Part shown: piece by piece, positions 41,309-49,367 of the stretch
Layout of the letters: each line of letters begins with the position of its first letter
Position numbering within the stretch: the stretch's first letter is position 1
Made by a program: the position numbers and the translations under genes
From: Caulobacter zeae
Lineage (GTDB): Bacteria; Pseudomonadota; Alphaproteobacteria; Caulobacterales; Caulobacteraceae
Assembly (NCBI RefSeq): GCF_002858925.1
Contig: NZ_PJRS01000041.1
Span: 62,001 to 126,000 of the forward strand
Direction of reading: 5' to 3'
DNA length: 64,000 bases
Notes under the pieces: model-generated
Databases searched by the model: none
What the model was told of the DNA's origin: nothing
Seen by the model: the letters and a program-made list of their open reading frames with translations, nothing else

Positions 41309-43060
41309 CTGAGCGCCGAAGCGTCTTTCGACGAGCTCGCCGCGCTGCTTCGGCGCGGCGAGCATCTTTCCGCCTACGATCTGGCGCGGCGGGCCCTCGA
41401 TGAGGGCAGACACTCGCTGATCCTGGCCCACGCGGCCGTGCTTTCGCTGGCCCGCGCCGGCGCCGCCGACTTCGCCCGCGCCGAGTTCGTGCGCCTGGGC
41501 CTGGCCAGTTCCGACGATCCCGAAGCCCTGTCGCTGGGCGCGCGCCTGCTGAAGGACGTGGCCCTGGCGGCCGACGGCCAACGCCGACGCGCCTTCGCCC
41601 GCGTTTCGGCCCGCGCCTATGTCGCCACGGCGGTCAACGGCGGGGGGCGCTATGGCCTCGTCAACGCCGCGACCATGAGCCTGCTGGCCGGGGACGCGGC
41701 GCGGACCGCCGAGCTGGCCGCCGCCGCTCTCGACGCCGCCGGCGCGGCCGCAGGCGAAGGCGAGGCCGGCTATTTCGATAGCGCCAGCCGCGCCGAGGCG
41801 TTGTTTCTGTTGGGAAGACGCGAAGAGGCCGCCGACATGCTGGCCGCAGCCGTCGCCGCCGCGCCGGGCAGCCTGTCGGCCCATGCCTCGACCCTGCGCC
41901 AACTGTCGATGATCGCCGGCGAGATCGGCGCGCCGACCGCCTGGCTGGAGATCCTGCGCCCGCCCGCGACGGCTCATTTCACCGGGCACATGTTCGCCGC
42001 CCGCGCCTTTGAGGACGAAGCCGCCATCAAGGCCAGCATGGCCGATCTGGTCAGGGCGCAGCGGATCGGCTTCGGCTATGGCGGCCTGGCCGCCGGCGCC
42101 GATATCCTCTGGGCCGAGACCCTGCTGGCGGCGGGGGCCGAACTGCACGTCGTCGCGCCCCTGGGCCTGGCCTCCTACGTCGAGACTTCGGTGCGGCCGT
42201 TCGGCGAGCACTGGGTCGGGCGGTTCGAGGCCTGCCTGGCCAGGGCCGCCTCGGTGCGGTTCGCCGCGCGGGACCCCTATGCCGGCGACGACGAGGTCTT
42301 CGCCTACGCCAGCCGCTTTGCGATCGGCTGCGCGATCCTGCGCGCCGAAGGCCTGTCAACCCGCGCGGTGCAGATCGCCGTGTGGGACGGGCGCGAGTCG
42401 ACAGGACCTGCGGGGGCCGGCGCCGACGTCGCCTATTGGCGCGAGACCGGACGGCCCCAGGCGATCCTGCCTTTCGAGCGGCCCGCGCCTGATGCGCCGA
42501 CCGTCGTTGCGTCGACCGAGCCCGGCGAGCGCGGGGTCAAGGCGATGCTGTTCATCGACGTGCGCGGCTTCGGCGCCCTGCACGACGCCCAGGTGCCGGC
42601 CTTCTTCGAGGTCGTCATGGCGGGCATGGCCGAGGCCATCGCCGGCCTCGCCGCGCCGCCCGAGCACGTCGAGACCTGGGGCGACGGCGTGTTTCTGGTC
42701 TTCGACCGGCCGTCGGACGCCGCCGAGGCCGCGCTCGTCCTGCTGGAGGCCCACCGCCGCCTGAACCTGCGGGCGCGGGGCCTGCCCCGCCATCTGGCGC
42801 TGCGGATCGGCGGGCACTACGGGCCGGTGCACCTGCGCGTGAACCCGATCACCGGCGCCCAGGCCGTCGTCGGCGCCCACGTGGTCGTCGCCGCCCGCAT
42901 CGAGCCCGACGTGGCGCCCGGCGCGGCCTATGTCAGCGAGGCCATGGCGGGCATCCTGGCCACGCGCCACGCCGACCGGTACCGCTGCGGCTATGTGGGG
43001 CGAACCACGCCCCGCAAGAGCTTTCCGCCGGTCTCGATCTTCAATCTTTCCCGCCGCTAA
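41309..43060 (+). CDS. TPR + SLOG-like + class III nucleotide cyclase protein
   Basis: About 583 residues if read from CTG 41309; the first standard start is GTG 41438 (540 residues), but the 43 codons before it read as coding (FDELAALLRRGEHLSAYDLARRALDEG), with no ATG, GTG or TTG. The N-terminal part is TPR-like (RYGLVNAATMSLLAGDAARTAELA, as in TPR-S/TRAF-binding-type domains). A Rossmann-like SLOG segment follows (FTGHMFAARAF, GYGGLAAGADILWAETLLAAGAELHVVAPL). The C-terminal class III cyclase has both metal Asp (FIDVRGF D374, WGDGVFLVF D416, counted from the GTG) and R487. Usual purine-specifying Lys and Asn positions appear to be Glu and Val, so the nucleotide substrate is uncertain. Confidence 0.85.
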   Translation: MSAEASFDELAALLRRGEHLSAYDLARRALDEGRHSLILAHAAVLSLARAGAADFARAEFVRLGLASSDDPEALSLGARLLKDVALAADGQRRRAFARVSARAYVATAVNGGGRYGLVNAATMSLLAGDAARTAELAAAALDAAGAAAGEGEAGYFDSASRAEALFLLGRREEAADMLAAAVAAAPGSLSAHASTLRQLSMIAGEIGAPTAWLEILRPPATAHFTGHMFAARAFEDEAAIKASMADLVRAQRIGFGYGGLAAGADILWAETLLAAGAELHVVAPLGLASYVETSVRPFGEHWVGRFEACLARAASVRFAARDPYAGDDEVFAYASRFAIGCAILRAEGLSTRAVQIAVWDGRESTGPAGAGADVAYWRETGRPQAILPFERPAPDAPTVVASTEPGERGVKAMLFIDVRGFGALHDAQVPAFFEVVMAGMAEAIAGLAAPPEHVETWGDGVFLVFDRPSDAAEAALVLLEAHRRLNLRARGLPRHLALRIGGHYGPVHLRVNPITGAQAVVGAHVVVAARIEPDVAPGAAYVSEAMAGILATRHADRYRCGYVGRTTPRKSFPPVSIFNLSRR

Positions 43061-43372
43061 GACCTCGCCGCACCCCCCTGTGAAAAATTGCACAGCGGGG
43101 CTGTAGGGCTTGGGACATTCTGTCGCAGATCAAGGACGGCCGGGCCGAAAAGCCTCCAGAGCGGACGTCCAGCGATCAGGGACCCGGAGCCGTCTCGCCA
43201 TGATGGCTCCGGGTTTCCCAGGCCATTGGCGCGCGAGGAAGTCTTGGGGGGCTCTTCGCATGCGGGGCGGGGGCCGCTCGTGACGCTCGCGAGCGGCCCA
43301 TCGCCGACCCCAGGGTGGAGTAGCGGCGTTGCGAAGCATCGAGGACCGACGGCTTGAGCCGCGGGGCTGGCG
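43061..43372. other. 312-base intergenic region with three hairpins, no convincing gene
   Basis: Hairpin 1 (43073-43100): CCCCCCTGTG with CACAGCGGGG, one mismatch, just after the cyclase stop and terminator-like but without a T-run. Hairpin 2 (43182-43214): ACCCGGAGCC with GGCTCCGGGT, followed by TTCCC. Hairpin 3 (43271-43299): GGGCCGCTCG with CGAGCGGCCC, a perfect 10-base stem, about 70 bases before the next start codon. An 89-codon open frame here has no ribosome-binding site and unlikely composition. The region could hold a promoter with a structured leader for the downstream gene. Confidence 0.5.
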
Positions 43373-44641
43373 ATGAACGGGCTTCTGCTCTTCGCCGGCG
43401 ACGCCAGCGGCCGTTCCGCCCAATCCGGAAACCTGTTCGATCTGGGCCTGGCCGATTGGCGCGACGTCGCCGCGCTCGGCCGTGTCGCCGCTGAAACCCG
43501 CGCTGCGTTGCGCGCCGCGCGCCAGCGTCGCGACATCGTCGACTTCCTGGGCGAGGTCGTCGGTTCGGCTCTCGAGCCCCGTCGTGGCGGCCGCGCGGTC
43601 GAGGCGGGCGAACTGTGCGCCGAAGCCCAGCGCTTGCTGGCCGCCTGGACCGATCTCGACGCTGTCCTGGAAGGGCAGGGGCTGGATCTCCAGCTGGGCA
43701 TGGCCGCCTTCGCCCGCGACCTGGTCTCCTACGGCCGCGACGTCGCGCCGTCCCTTTATCGGCAACTTCTGGCCGGCGATCGCAGCGCGGCGCTGGAAGC
43801 GCTGCGACTTCAGGTCCGCATGCGCGCCGACCGCGCCACCGCCCTGGCGGCGGCGATGCGCGGCTTCGCAACGCGCGCCGGCGCCTTCGCCGCGGCGTTC
43901 GCCGGTTTCGAGCGCGATCCGGCGGTGCGGATCTGGCTGCGCGAGGCGCCGGAGCTGTGCCTGGCCTACGACGATGACGGCGCGCCGCATCTCGAACCCG
44001 TCCGGGGCGGCGCCGCTCGCCAGTTCTGGCGACTTCAGTTCGACCAGGCCGCCGACGCCCATCGCCTTCGCTCGGCCGCCGATCCGGCGCTGGGCCTGCA
44101 CATCACCGCCGACGACAAGCTTTGGACGCTGGCCAACGCTTCGACGCCGTTCGGCTTCCCGCTGATCAGCGAGGGGCCGCCGCCTCGGGTGGGCGCGCAG
44201 GACGACCTGCCGACCGGCGCCGATCTCTTCCGCGTGCCGCCGCGCCAGGGCGCGACGCTGGAGAATGTCGCCTTCCCGGGGCACGCGCTCGACGTCGCCG
44301 AGGTGCAGGCCGGCGCCCCGCTGCGCCTGTGGGAGAAGACCGGCCTGCCCGCCCAGCAGTGGGCGTTCAGTCCCGCGCCGCGCACCCGTCGCGAGATCAC
44401 CCTGCACGACATCGTCGCTCCGGCGGCCGGCCTGGCGACGACGGTGGCCGGGGTGCGAGGCCTGCGCGGCGACTGGAACGCAGTGCTCGACGACCTCGAG
44501 GCGGGGCTCGCCGCGCCCGAGGCCGCCGCGCCGGACCTCGACGCCGTCCTGCTCGGCTGGGGCCGGATGGCCGACGCCGCCGAGGCGGCCCTGGCCGAGT
44601 TCGAGGCCGAGGCGCGCGCGTTCGACACGGCGAGCTCATGA
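43373..44641 (+). CDS. Helical protein with beta-trefoil-like insertion; possible pore-forming toxin-like protein
   Basis: A 422-residue protein with no signal peptide. Residues about 30-185 are long amphipathic helices (WRDVAALGRVAAETRAALRAARQRRDIVDFLGEVVG; VRMRADRATALAAAMRGFATRAGAFAAAFAGFE). Residues about 190-345 look like a beta-trefoil or lectin-like domain, ending GAPLRLWEKTGLPAQQWAFSP. C-terminal helices follow (GVRGLRGDWNAVLDDLEAGL, LLGWGRMADAAEAALAEFEAEA). Helix-sheet-helix order with a late WNxxxxDL and W motif recalls ClyA/HBL-type alpha-pore-forming proteins; this is an inference from pattern only. The start ATG has a weak ribosome-binding site. It follows the cyclase gene by 312 bases. 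Confidence 0.75.
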   Translation: MNGLLLFAGDASGRSAQSGNLFDLGLADWRDVAALGRVAAETRAALRAARQRRDIVDFLGEVVGSALEPRRGGRAVEAGELCAEAQRLLAAWTDLDAVLEGQGLDLQLGMAAFARDLVSYGRDVAPSLYRQLLAGDRSAALEALRLQVRMRADRATALAAAMRGFATRAGAFAAAFAGFERDPAVRIWLREAPELCLAYDDDGAPHLEPVRGGAARQFWRLQFDQAADAHRLRSAADPALGLHITADDKLWTLANASTPFGFPLISEGPPPRVGAQDDLPTGADLFRVPPRQGATLENVAFPGHALDVAEVQAGAPLRLWEKTGLPAQQWAFSPAPRTRREITLHDIVAPAAGLATTVAGVRGLRGDWNAVLDDLEAGLAAPEAAAPDLDAVLLGWGRMADAAEAALAEFEAEARAFDTASS

Positions 44642-44778
44642 TCCAGCTTTCCGCCCAGCCGCAGCCCGATCGCCTGAGGACCGAGCCGCGTCCGATCGAA
44701 AACCGGCGCCCCTCCCTGGACCGTTGCAGGCAGGCCGGCGAGCTGGTCGCCCGCGCCTTGGCCCGCGAGATCCGCTGA
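44638..44778 (+). CDS. Possible 46-residue small protein
   Basis: ATG 44638 overlaps the stop of the preceding gene in an ATGA arrangement, the usual sign of translational coupling. The product begins MIQLSAQPQPDRLRTEPRPI and ends ELVARALAREIR, basic and probably helical at its C-terminus. There is no recognisable domain. In such GC-rich DNA a 46-codon frame can arise by chance, so this rests mainly on the overlap. Confidence 0.35.
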   Translation: MIQLSAQPQPDRLRTEPRPIENRRPSLDRCRQAGELVARALAREIR

Positions 44779-44866
44779 GGCCCGTTCCAGCAAAAAGAGG
44801 CTTGCCTGCACCGGCCCGGGGCGAAACCGTCGCCCGCCGCGACTAGAGCGGGAATCGGAGGGGCAG

Positions 44867-47371
44867 ATGAAGAAATCGGACTTCGGCGGCGCGTCGCTGC
44901 GCGCCCTGGCGCTGGCGACTGCGTTGACCGCCATGGCGCTGTCCGCCGCTCCCGCAAGCGCCGCCCCGGTTCCGGCCGCCGCCGCGCCCGCCACCACCGC
45001 CAGCCTGCTGCCGGTCAAGACCGACGCCGCCAAGGGCGCGGTGCTGGTCACTCTGCCGGCGCCGGACGCCGATGGGATCTCGGGCCGCTTCCTCTATCAG
45101 CCCAGCCTCAGCGGCGGCCTTGGCGCGACGCCTGTCGGCCTGGACCGCGCCGCCACGGGCGACACCCAGGTGCTGGTCTTCCGCCGGGTCGGCAAGCGCG
45201 TGCTGGCCGAGTTCGAGAACTTCGGCTTCCGCGCCATCGGCGGCACGGTCGAGGAGCAGCGCACGGTGCGCGACAGCTTCCCCGGCTCGGTGGTCTGGTC
45301 GGGCGAGGTGGCCAGCGAGACGCCCGACGGCGGCTTCACCGTCGATCTGGCCGGCTTCCTGCTGCGCGACGCCTTCAACATCGCCGGCTCGCTGAAGGAC
45401 GCCAAGCAGGGCGGCTTCAAGGCCGCGCCGACCCTGAGCTATGTCGATCTTGGCCATGTCGGCGTGTTCCCCGACAACCTCGAGTTCGAGACCCGCCAGA
45501 CCTTCACCGCCGACGATCCGGGCGGCGAGGTCTCGGGCATCGTTCCCGACGCCCGGGCGGTGACCTTCGGCGTCCATCACAGCTTCATTCGCCTGCCGGG
45601 ACCGGGCTTCACCCCGCGCGCTTTCGATCCGCGCACCGGCACCTCGGCCCAGGTCCTGTTCGCCGACTACGCCGTCGGTCTCGACCAGCCGACCGTGCAG
45701 CGCCTGGTGCGCCGCTTCCGCCTGGAGAAGGCCGACCCGACGGCCGCGAAATCGCCGGTCAAGAAGCCGATCATCTTCTACGTCGACCGCGGCGCGCCCG
45801 AGCCGGTGCGCGGCGCCCTGGTCGAGGGCGGCCGCTGGTGGAACCAGGCCTTCGAGGCCGCCGGCTACATTGACGCCTTCCGCGTGGAGCCGCTGCCCGA
45901 GGGCGTCGACCCGATGGACGCGCGCTACAATGTCGTGAACTGGATCCACCGCCAGACGCGCGGCTGGTCGACCGGCACGACGGTCGTCGATCCCCGCACC
46001 GGCGAGATCGTCCGCGGCGTGGTGCAGCTGGGCTCGCTGCGCATCCGCCAGGACCGGATGATCTTCGAGGGCCTGCTGGGCGCCGACAAGACGGGCAAGG
46101 GCGGTGCGGACGACCCGATCCAGATCGCGCTGAACCGCATCCGCCAGCTTTCGGCCCATGAGATCGGCCACGCCATCGGCCTGTCCCACAATTTCGCCGG
46201 CAGCGTCTACGGCCGCGCCTCGGTGATGGACTACCCCGCGCCGCTGGTGAAGATCGACGGCGACCGCCTCGACCTGTCGGACGCCTACGCCAAGGGCGTC
46301 GGGGCCTGGGACGCCTTCGCCATCGACTGGCTCTACTCGGAGGGCGCGCCGGGAAGCGACGAGGCCGCGCGCCTCGACAGGCTGGCCCGCGACGCCCAGG
46401 CCAAGGGCTATCGCTATGTCTCCGACGCCGACGCCCGGGGCGCGGCCTCGGCCCAGCCCTATGGCGCGCTGTGGGACAACGGCGCCGATCCGGTGGTCGA
46501 GCTCGACAACGTCATGGCCGTGCGGCGCATCGCCCTGTCGCGGTTCGGGTTGAACAACGTGCCGGCCGGCTCGCCCGCCGCCGACCTGCGCCGGGCCCTC
46601 GTGCCGATCTATCTCTTTCATCGCTACCAGGTCGAAGCGGCGGTGAAGTTCGTCGGCGGCGTCGACTACGGCTATGCGGTGGTCGGCGATGGCCGCGAGG
46701 CCGCGCCCGCAACGCCGGCCGGCGACCAGCGCCGCGCCCTGGCGGCCCTGGTCCGCACGCTGGACCCGGCGGCGCTGGACCTGCCCGACCCGCTGTTGTC
46801 GCTGCTGTCGTCGGGCATGTCCGGCTCGCGCGACAAGGCCTACGCCATCGAGATCTTCCCGACCTCGGGGGCTTCGGTGTTCGACCTGCCGACGGCCGCC
46901 GAGACCGCCGCCGACCTGCCGTTGTCGCTGCTGCTGACGCCGGCGCGCCTGAACCGCCTGGTCGAGCAGAAGCGCCGCGACGCGGGGCAGCTGGATGTCG
47001 CCGAGACGGTCGACGCCCTCCTGACCGCCGTGGCGCCGGGTGGTGCGCAGGCCGAGGGGCGCACAGGCGAGCTGCGTCGCCGCGTGCGCGGGCGCCTGGT
47101 CGGCGATCTCGTCGCCGTGCTCGACGACAAGACCCTGTCGCCCACCGCCGCCGCCCAGATCGACGCAGCCCTGCTGCGCTACGCCAAGGCCCTGGCCGGC
47201 TGGAAGGGGCAGGGGGCCGAGGCCGATCAGGCCGCCCGCATCTCGCGCCTTCTGACCTCCGGCGACCGCAAGGCCCTGGCGGCTCCGCGCGCCGGCGCGG
47301 TGGAAACCTTGCCGCCCGGCATGCCGATCGGCGGGGAGGACTGCTGGTTTTGCGCGCCTGGTTCGTCATGA
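44867..47371 (+). CDS. Secreted zinc-dependent metalloprotease (DUF5117/DUF4953 type)
   Basis: An 834-residue exported protein (signal peptide ending APASAAP). The N-terminal DUF5117-like region reads GRFLYQPSLSGGLG and VLVFRRVGKRVLAEFENFGFR; the metzincin site is RQLSAHEIGHAIGLSHNFAGS (HExxHxxGxxH) with a Met-turn in ASVMDYPAP. The C-terminal half is alpha-helical. It is likely periplasmic or extracellular and cleaves proteins of unknown identity. A good AGGGGCAG lies before ATG 44867. The following amidohydrolase, also exported, is 48 bases downstream, so both may act on external peptides. Confidence 0.9.
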   Translation: MKKSDFGGASLRALALATALTAMALSAAPASAAPVPAAAAPATTASLLPVKTDAAKGAVLVTLPAPDADGISGRFLYQPSLSGGLGATPVGLDRAATGDTQVLVFRRVGKRVLAEFENFGFRAIGGTVEEQRTVRDSFPGSVVWSGEVASETPDGGFTVDLAGFLLRDAFNIAGSLKDAKQGGFKAAPTLSYVDLGHVGVFPDNLEFETRQTFTADDPGGEVSGIVPDARAVTFGVHHSFIRLPGPGFTPRAFDPRTGTSAQVLFADYAVGLDQPTVQRLVRRFRLEKADPTAAKSPVKKPIIFYVDRGAPEPVRGALVEGGRWWNQAFEAAGYIDAFRVEPLPEGVDPMDARYNVVNWIHRQTRGWSTGTTVVDPRTGEIVRGVVQLGSLRIRQDRMIFEGLLGADKTGKGGADDPIQIALNRIRQLSAHEIGHAIGLSHNFAGSVYGRASVMDYPAPLVKIDGDRLDLSDAYAKGVGAWDAFAIDWLYSEGAPGSDEAARLDRLARDAQAKGYRYVSDADARGAASAQPYGALWDNGADPVVELDNVMAVRRIALSRFGLNNVPAGSPAADLRRALVPIYLFHRYQVEAAVKFVGGVDYGYAVVGDGREAAPATPAGDQRRALAALVRTLDPAALDLPDPLLSLLSSGMSGSRDKAYAIEIFPTSGASVFDLPTAAETAADLPLSLLLTPARLNRLVEQKRRDAGQLDVAETVDALLTAVAPGGAQAEGRTGELRRRVRGRLVGDLVAVLDDKTLSPTAAAQIDAALLRYAKALAGWKGQGAEADQAARISRLLTSGDRKALAAPRAGAVETLPPGMPIGGEDCWFCAPGSS

Positions 47372-47419
47372 GGGAAGGGCGCGTCTGAAAGCGCCCGTTT
47401 CGAACGAGGACGACCGCCC

Positions 47420-49189
47420 ATGACCCGCGCCCGCATCCTGCTCGGCGGCCTCTGCGCCGCCGCGCTTTCGACCGCCATGGCGGCCGCCCAGCCGCTGGCG
47501 GTGGTCAATGCCGAGATCTTCGACGCCACGGGCGCGGCGCCGTATCGCGGGACGCTGGTGGTCGAAGGCGGGCGGATCCTGGCGGTCGGCCCGAAGGTGA
47601 AGGCGCCCAAGGGGGCGACCATCGTCGACGCCAAGGGCGAGGCGCTGATCCCCGGCCTGTTCGACGTCCACACCCACTGGACCCCCAACGGCGTTCCCGA
47701 CGTCACGCCCAAGATCGCCGACGCCTATGTGGCCGCTGGCGTCACCTCGGTGAACGACTTCCACCAGCAGCCCGAAAGCTTCGCGCCGCGCCGGGCGTGG
47801 CTGGGAACCCTGACCGCGCCGCACGTCAACTTCGTCGCCCGCATCAGCACGCCGGGCGGCCACGGCGCCGACTGGGCCGACCAGGCCACCACCCGCTGGG
47901 TCGACACGCCGGAAGGCGCCCGCGCCGCGGTCGAGGAGATCGCCGCCTACAAGCCCGACGCCATCAAGGCCTTCACCGATGGTTGGCGTTACGGCTCAGC
48001 GCCCGACAACACCACCATGGACGCCTGGACCCTGAAGGCGCTGACCGAGACGGCCCACAAGTACGGCCTGAAGGTGCTGACCCACACGGTGACGGTCGAG
48101 CAGGGCAAGGTGGCGGCGAGCAGCGGCGTCGACGTCATCGCCCACAGCCTTCAGGACGCGCCGCTGGATGCCGGCACGATTGCTTCCATCAAGGCCTCGG
48201 GCCTGTTCTACGCCCCGACCCTGGCGGTCTACGAACCGGTGAAGCCCGGCGCCAAGCCGCCGGCCGATCCCGACAGCCCGCGCGCGCGCCAAAGCCGCCT
48301 GAAGTTCGGCTACGCCCTGTCCAACGCCAAGGCGCTGTTCGACGCCGGGGTGCCGCTGGCTTTGGGCACGGATGCGGGCATGACCGGCACGCCGCACGGC
48401 TCCTCGACCCAGCGCGAGCTGGAACTGCTGGTGCAGGCCGGCCTGACGCCGACCCAGGCCCTGACCATCGGCACGGCCGGCAGCGCAAGGGCCATGAACC
48501 AGTTGGCCGATCGCGGCACGCTGGAGGCCGGCAAGCGGGCCGACTTCGTGCTGGTGTCCGGCAAGCCGTGGGAGACCATTTCCGACGCCCGCAAGGTCGA
48601 GCGCGTCTTCATCGACGGCAAGCTGTCCTACGGCCCGGGCGCCAAGCGCTCGGCCGCCAACGACCGTATCGCTCCGCCGGCGGTGAAGGCCCAGGCCTTG
48701 ATCGACGACTTCGAGCGGGCCGACGGCCGCACCAGCCTCGACACCCTGCGGCTCGACGACTTCGACGGCGGCCGCGACCGCAGCCAGGAGGTCTCGCAGG
48801 TCATCGAGCGCGAGGGTGGCGGCAAGATCCTGAGCGTCGGAGCCCGCATGGCCAGCAAGGACGACGCCTCGGCCGGCGTGCTGTTGCCCCTGACCCGGGG
48901 CTCGGTGGTTCCCACCGACGCCACGGCCTTCAAGGGTCTCAAGCTCGCCGTGCGCGGCGATGGCGGCGCCTATGTCGTCAGCCTGGTCGGCGCGACCGGC
49001 CGCTGGACGACCAAGGTCGAGGCCGGCCCGCAGTGGAAGACCATCGAGCTGCCGTTCTCGGCGTTCAAGCCGGAGGGGCGGCAGAAGGCCGCCTTCACCG
49101 GGACCGACCTGCTGCAGGTCGGCGTCGAGGGCGAGCGTCCGGCCGGCGGCAAGCTGTGGTTCGAGCTCGACGACGTGACTTTCTACTAG
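47420..49189 (+). CDS. Exported amidohydrolase fused to a CIA30-like domain
   Basis: A 589-residue protein with a signal peptide (MTRARILLGGLCAAALSTAMAAA). The amidohydrolase barrel (about 25-400) has ALIPGLFDVHTHW for the metal HxH, a Lys in DAIKAFTDGW, His in KVLTHTVTVEQ and VIAHSLQD, and Asp in ALGTDAGMTG. Residues about 425-589 match a CIA30/galactose-binding-like beta-sandwich (ALIDDFERADGRTSLDTL, FKGLKLAVRGDGGAYVVSLV, WKTIELPFSAFKPEG). The barrel probably hydrolyses amide or peptide bonds like imidazolonepropionase- or prolidase-type family members, with the second domain binding a ligand or partner. Confidence 0.88.
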   Translation: MTRARILLGGLCAAALSTAMAAAQPLAVVNAEIFDATGAAPYRGTLVVEGGRILAVGPKVKAPKGATIVDAKGEALIPGLFDVHTHWTPNGVPDVTPKIADAYVAAGVTSVNDFHQQPESFAPRRAWLGTLTAPHVNFVARISTPGGHGADWADQATTRWVDTPEGARAAVEEIAAYKPDAIKAFTDGWRYGSAPDNTTMDAWTLKALTETAHKYGLKVLTHTVTVEQGKVAASSGVDVIAHSLQDAPLDAGTIASIKASGLFYAPTLAVYEPVKPGAKPPADPDSPRARQSRLKFGYALSNAKALFDAGVPLALGTDAGMTGTPHGSSTQRELELLVQAGLTPTQALTIGTAGSARAMNQLADRGTLEAGKRADFVLVSGKPWETISDARKVERVFIDGKLSYGPGAKRSAANDRIAPPAVKAQALIDDFERADGRTSLDTLRLDDFDGGRDRSQEVSQVIEREGGGKILSVGARMASKDDASAGVLLPLTRGSVVPTDATAFKGLKLAVRGDGGAYVVSLVGATGRWTTKVEAGPQWKTIELPFSAFKPEGRQKAAFTGTDLLQVGVEGERPAGGKLWFELDDVTFY

Positions 49190-49367
49190 TCGGGGAGGGC
49201 GTGGCGGTTTGACGCGGCGGGCGCTTGAAGGCTAAGGCCAACAAGCGTTTGGCGGGGGACGGGGATCCCGAATCCCCGTCATTACCGCGATTTAAGTGGT
49301 CTAGCGGCGGTGCGGGGCTCAAACCGTTACCAAGCAAGGTCGCTTATCGACCGCACGGAGACCGCCG

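Noticed and set aside
43088..43357. 89-codon open frame in the gap before the helical protein
   Set aside because: It lacks a ribosome-binding site, crosses two strong hairpins and has an Arg/Gly/Pro/Ser composition typical of chance frames.
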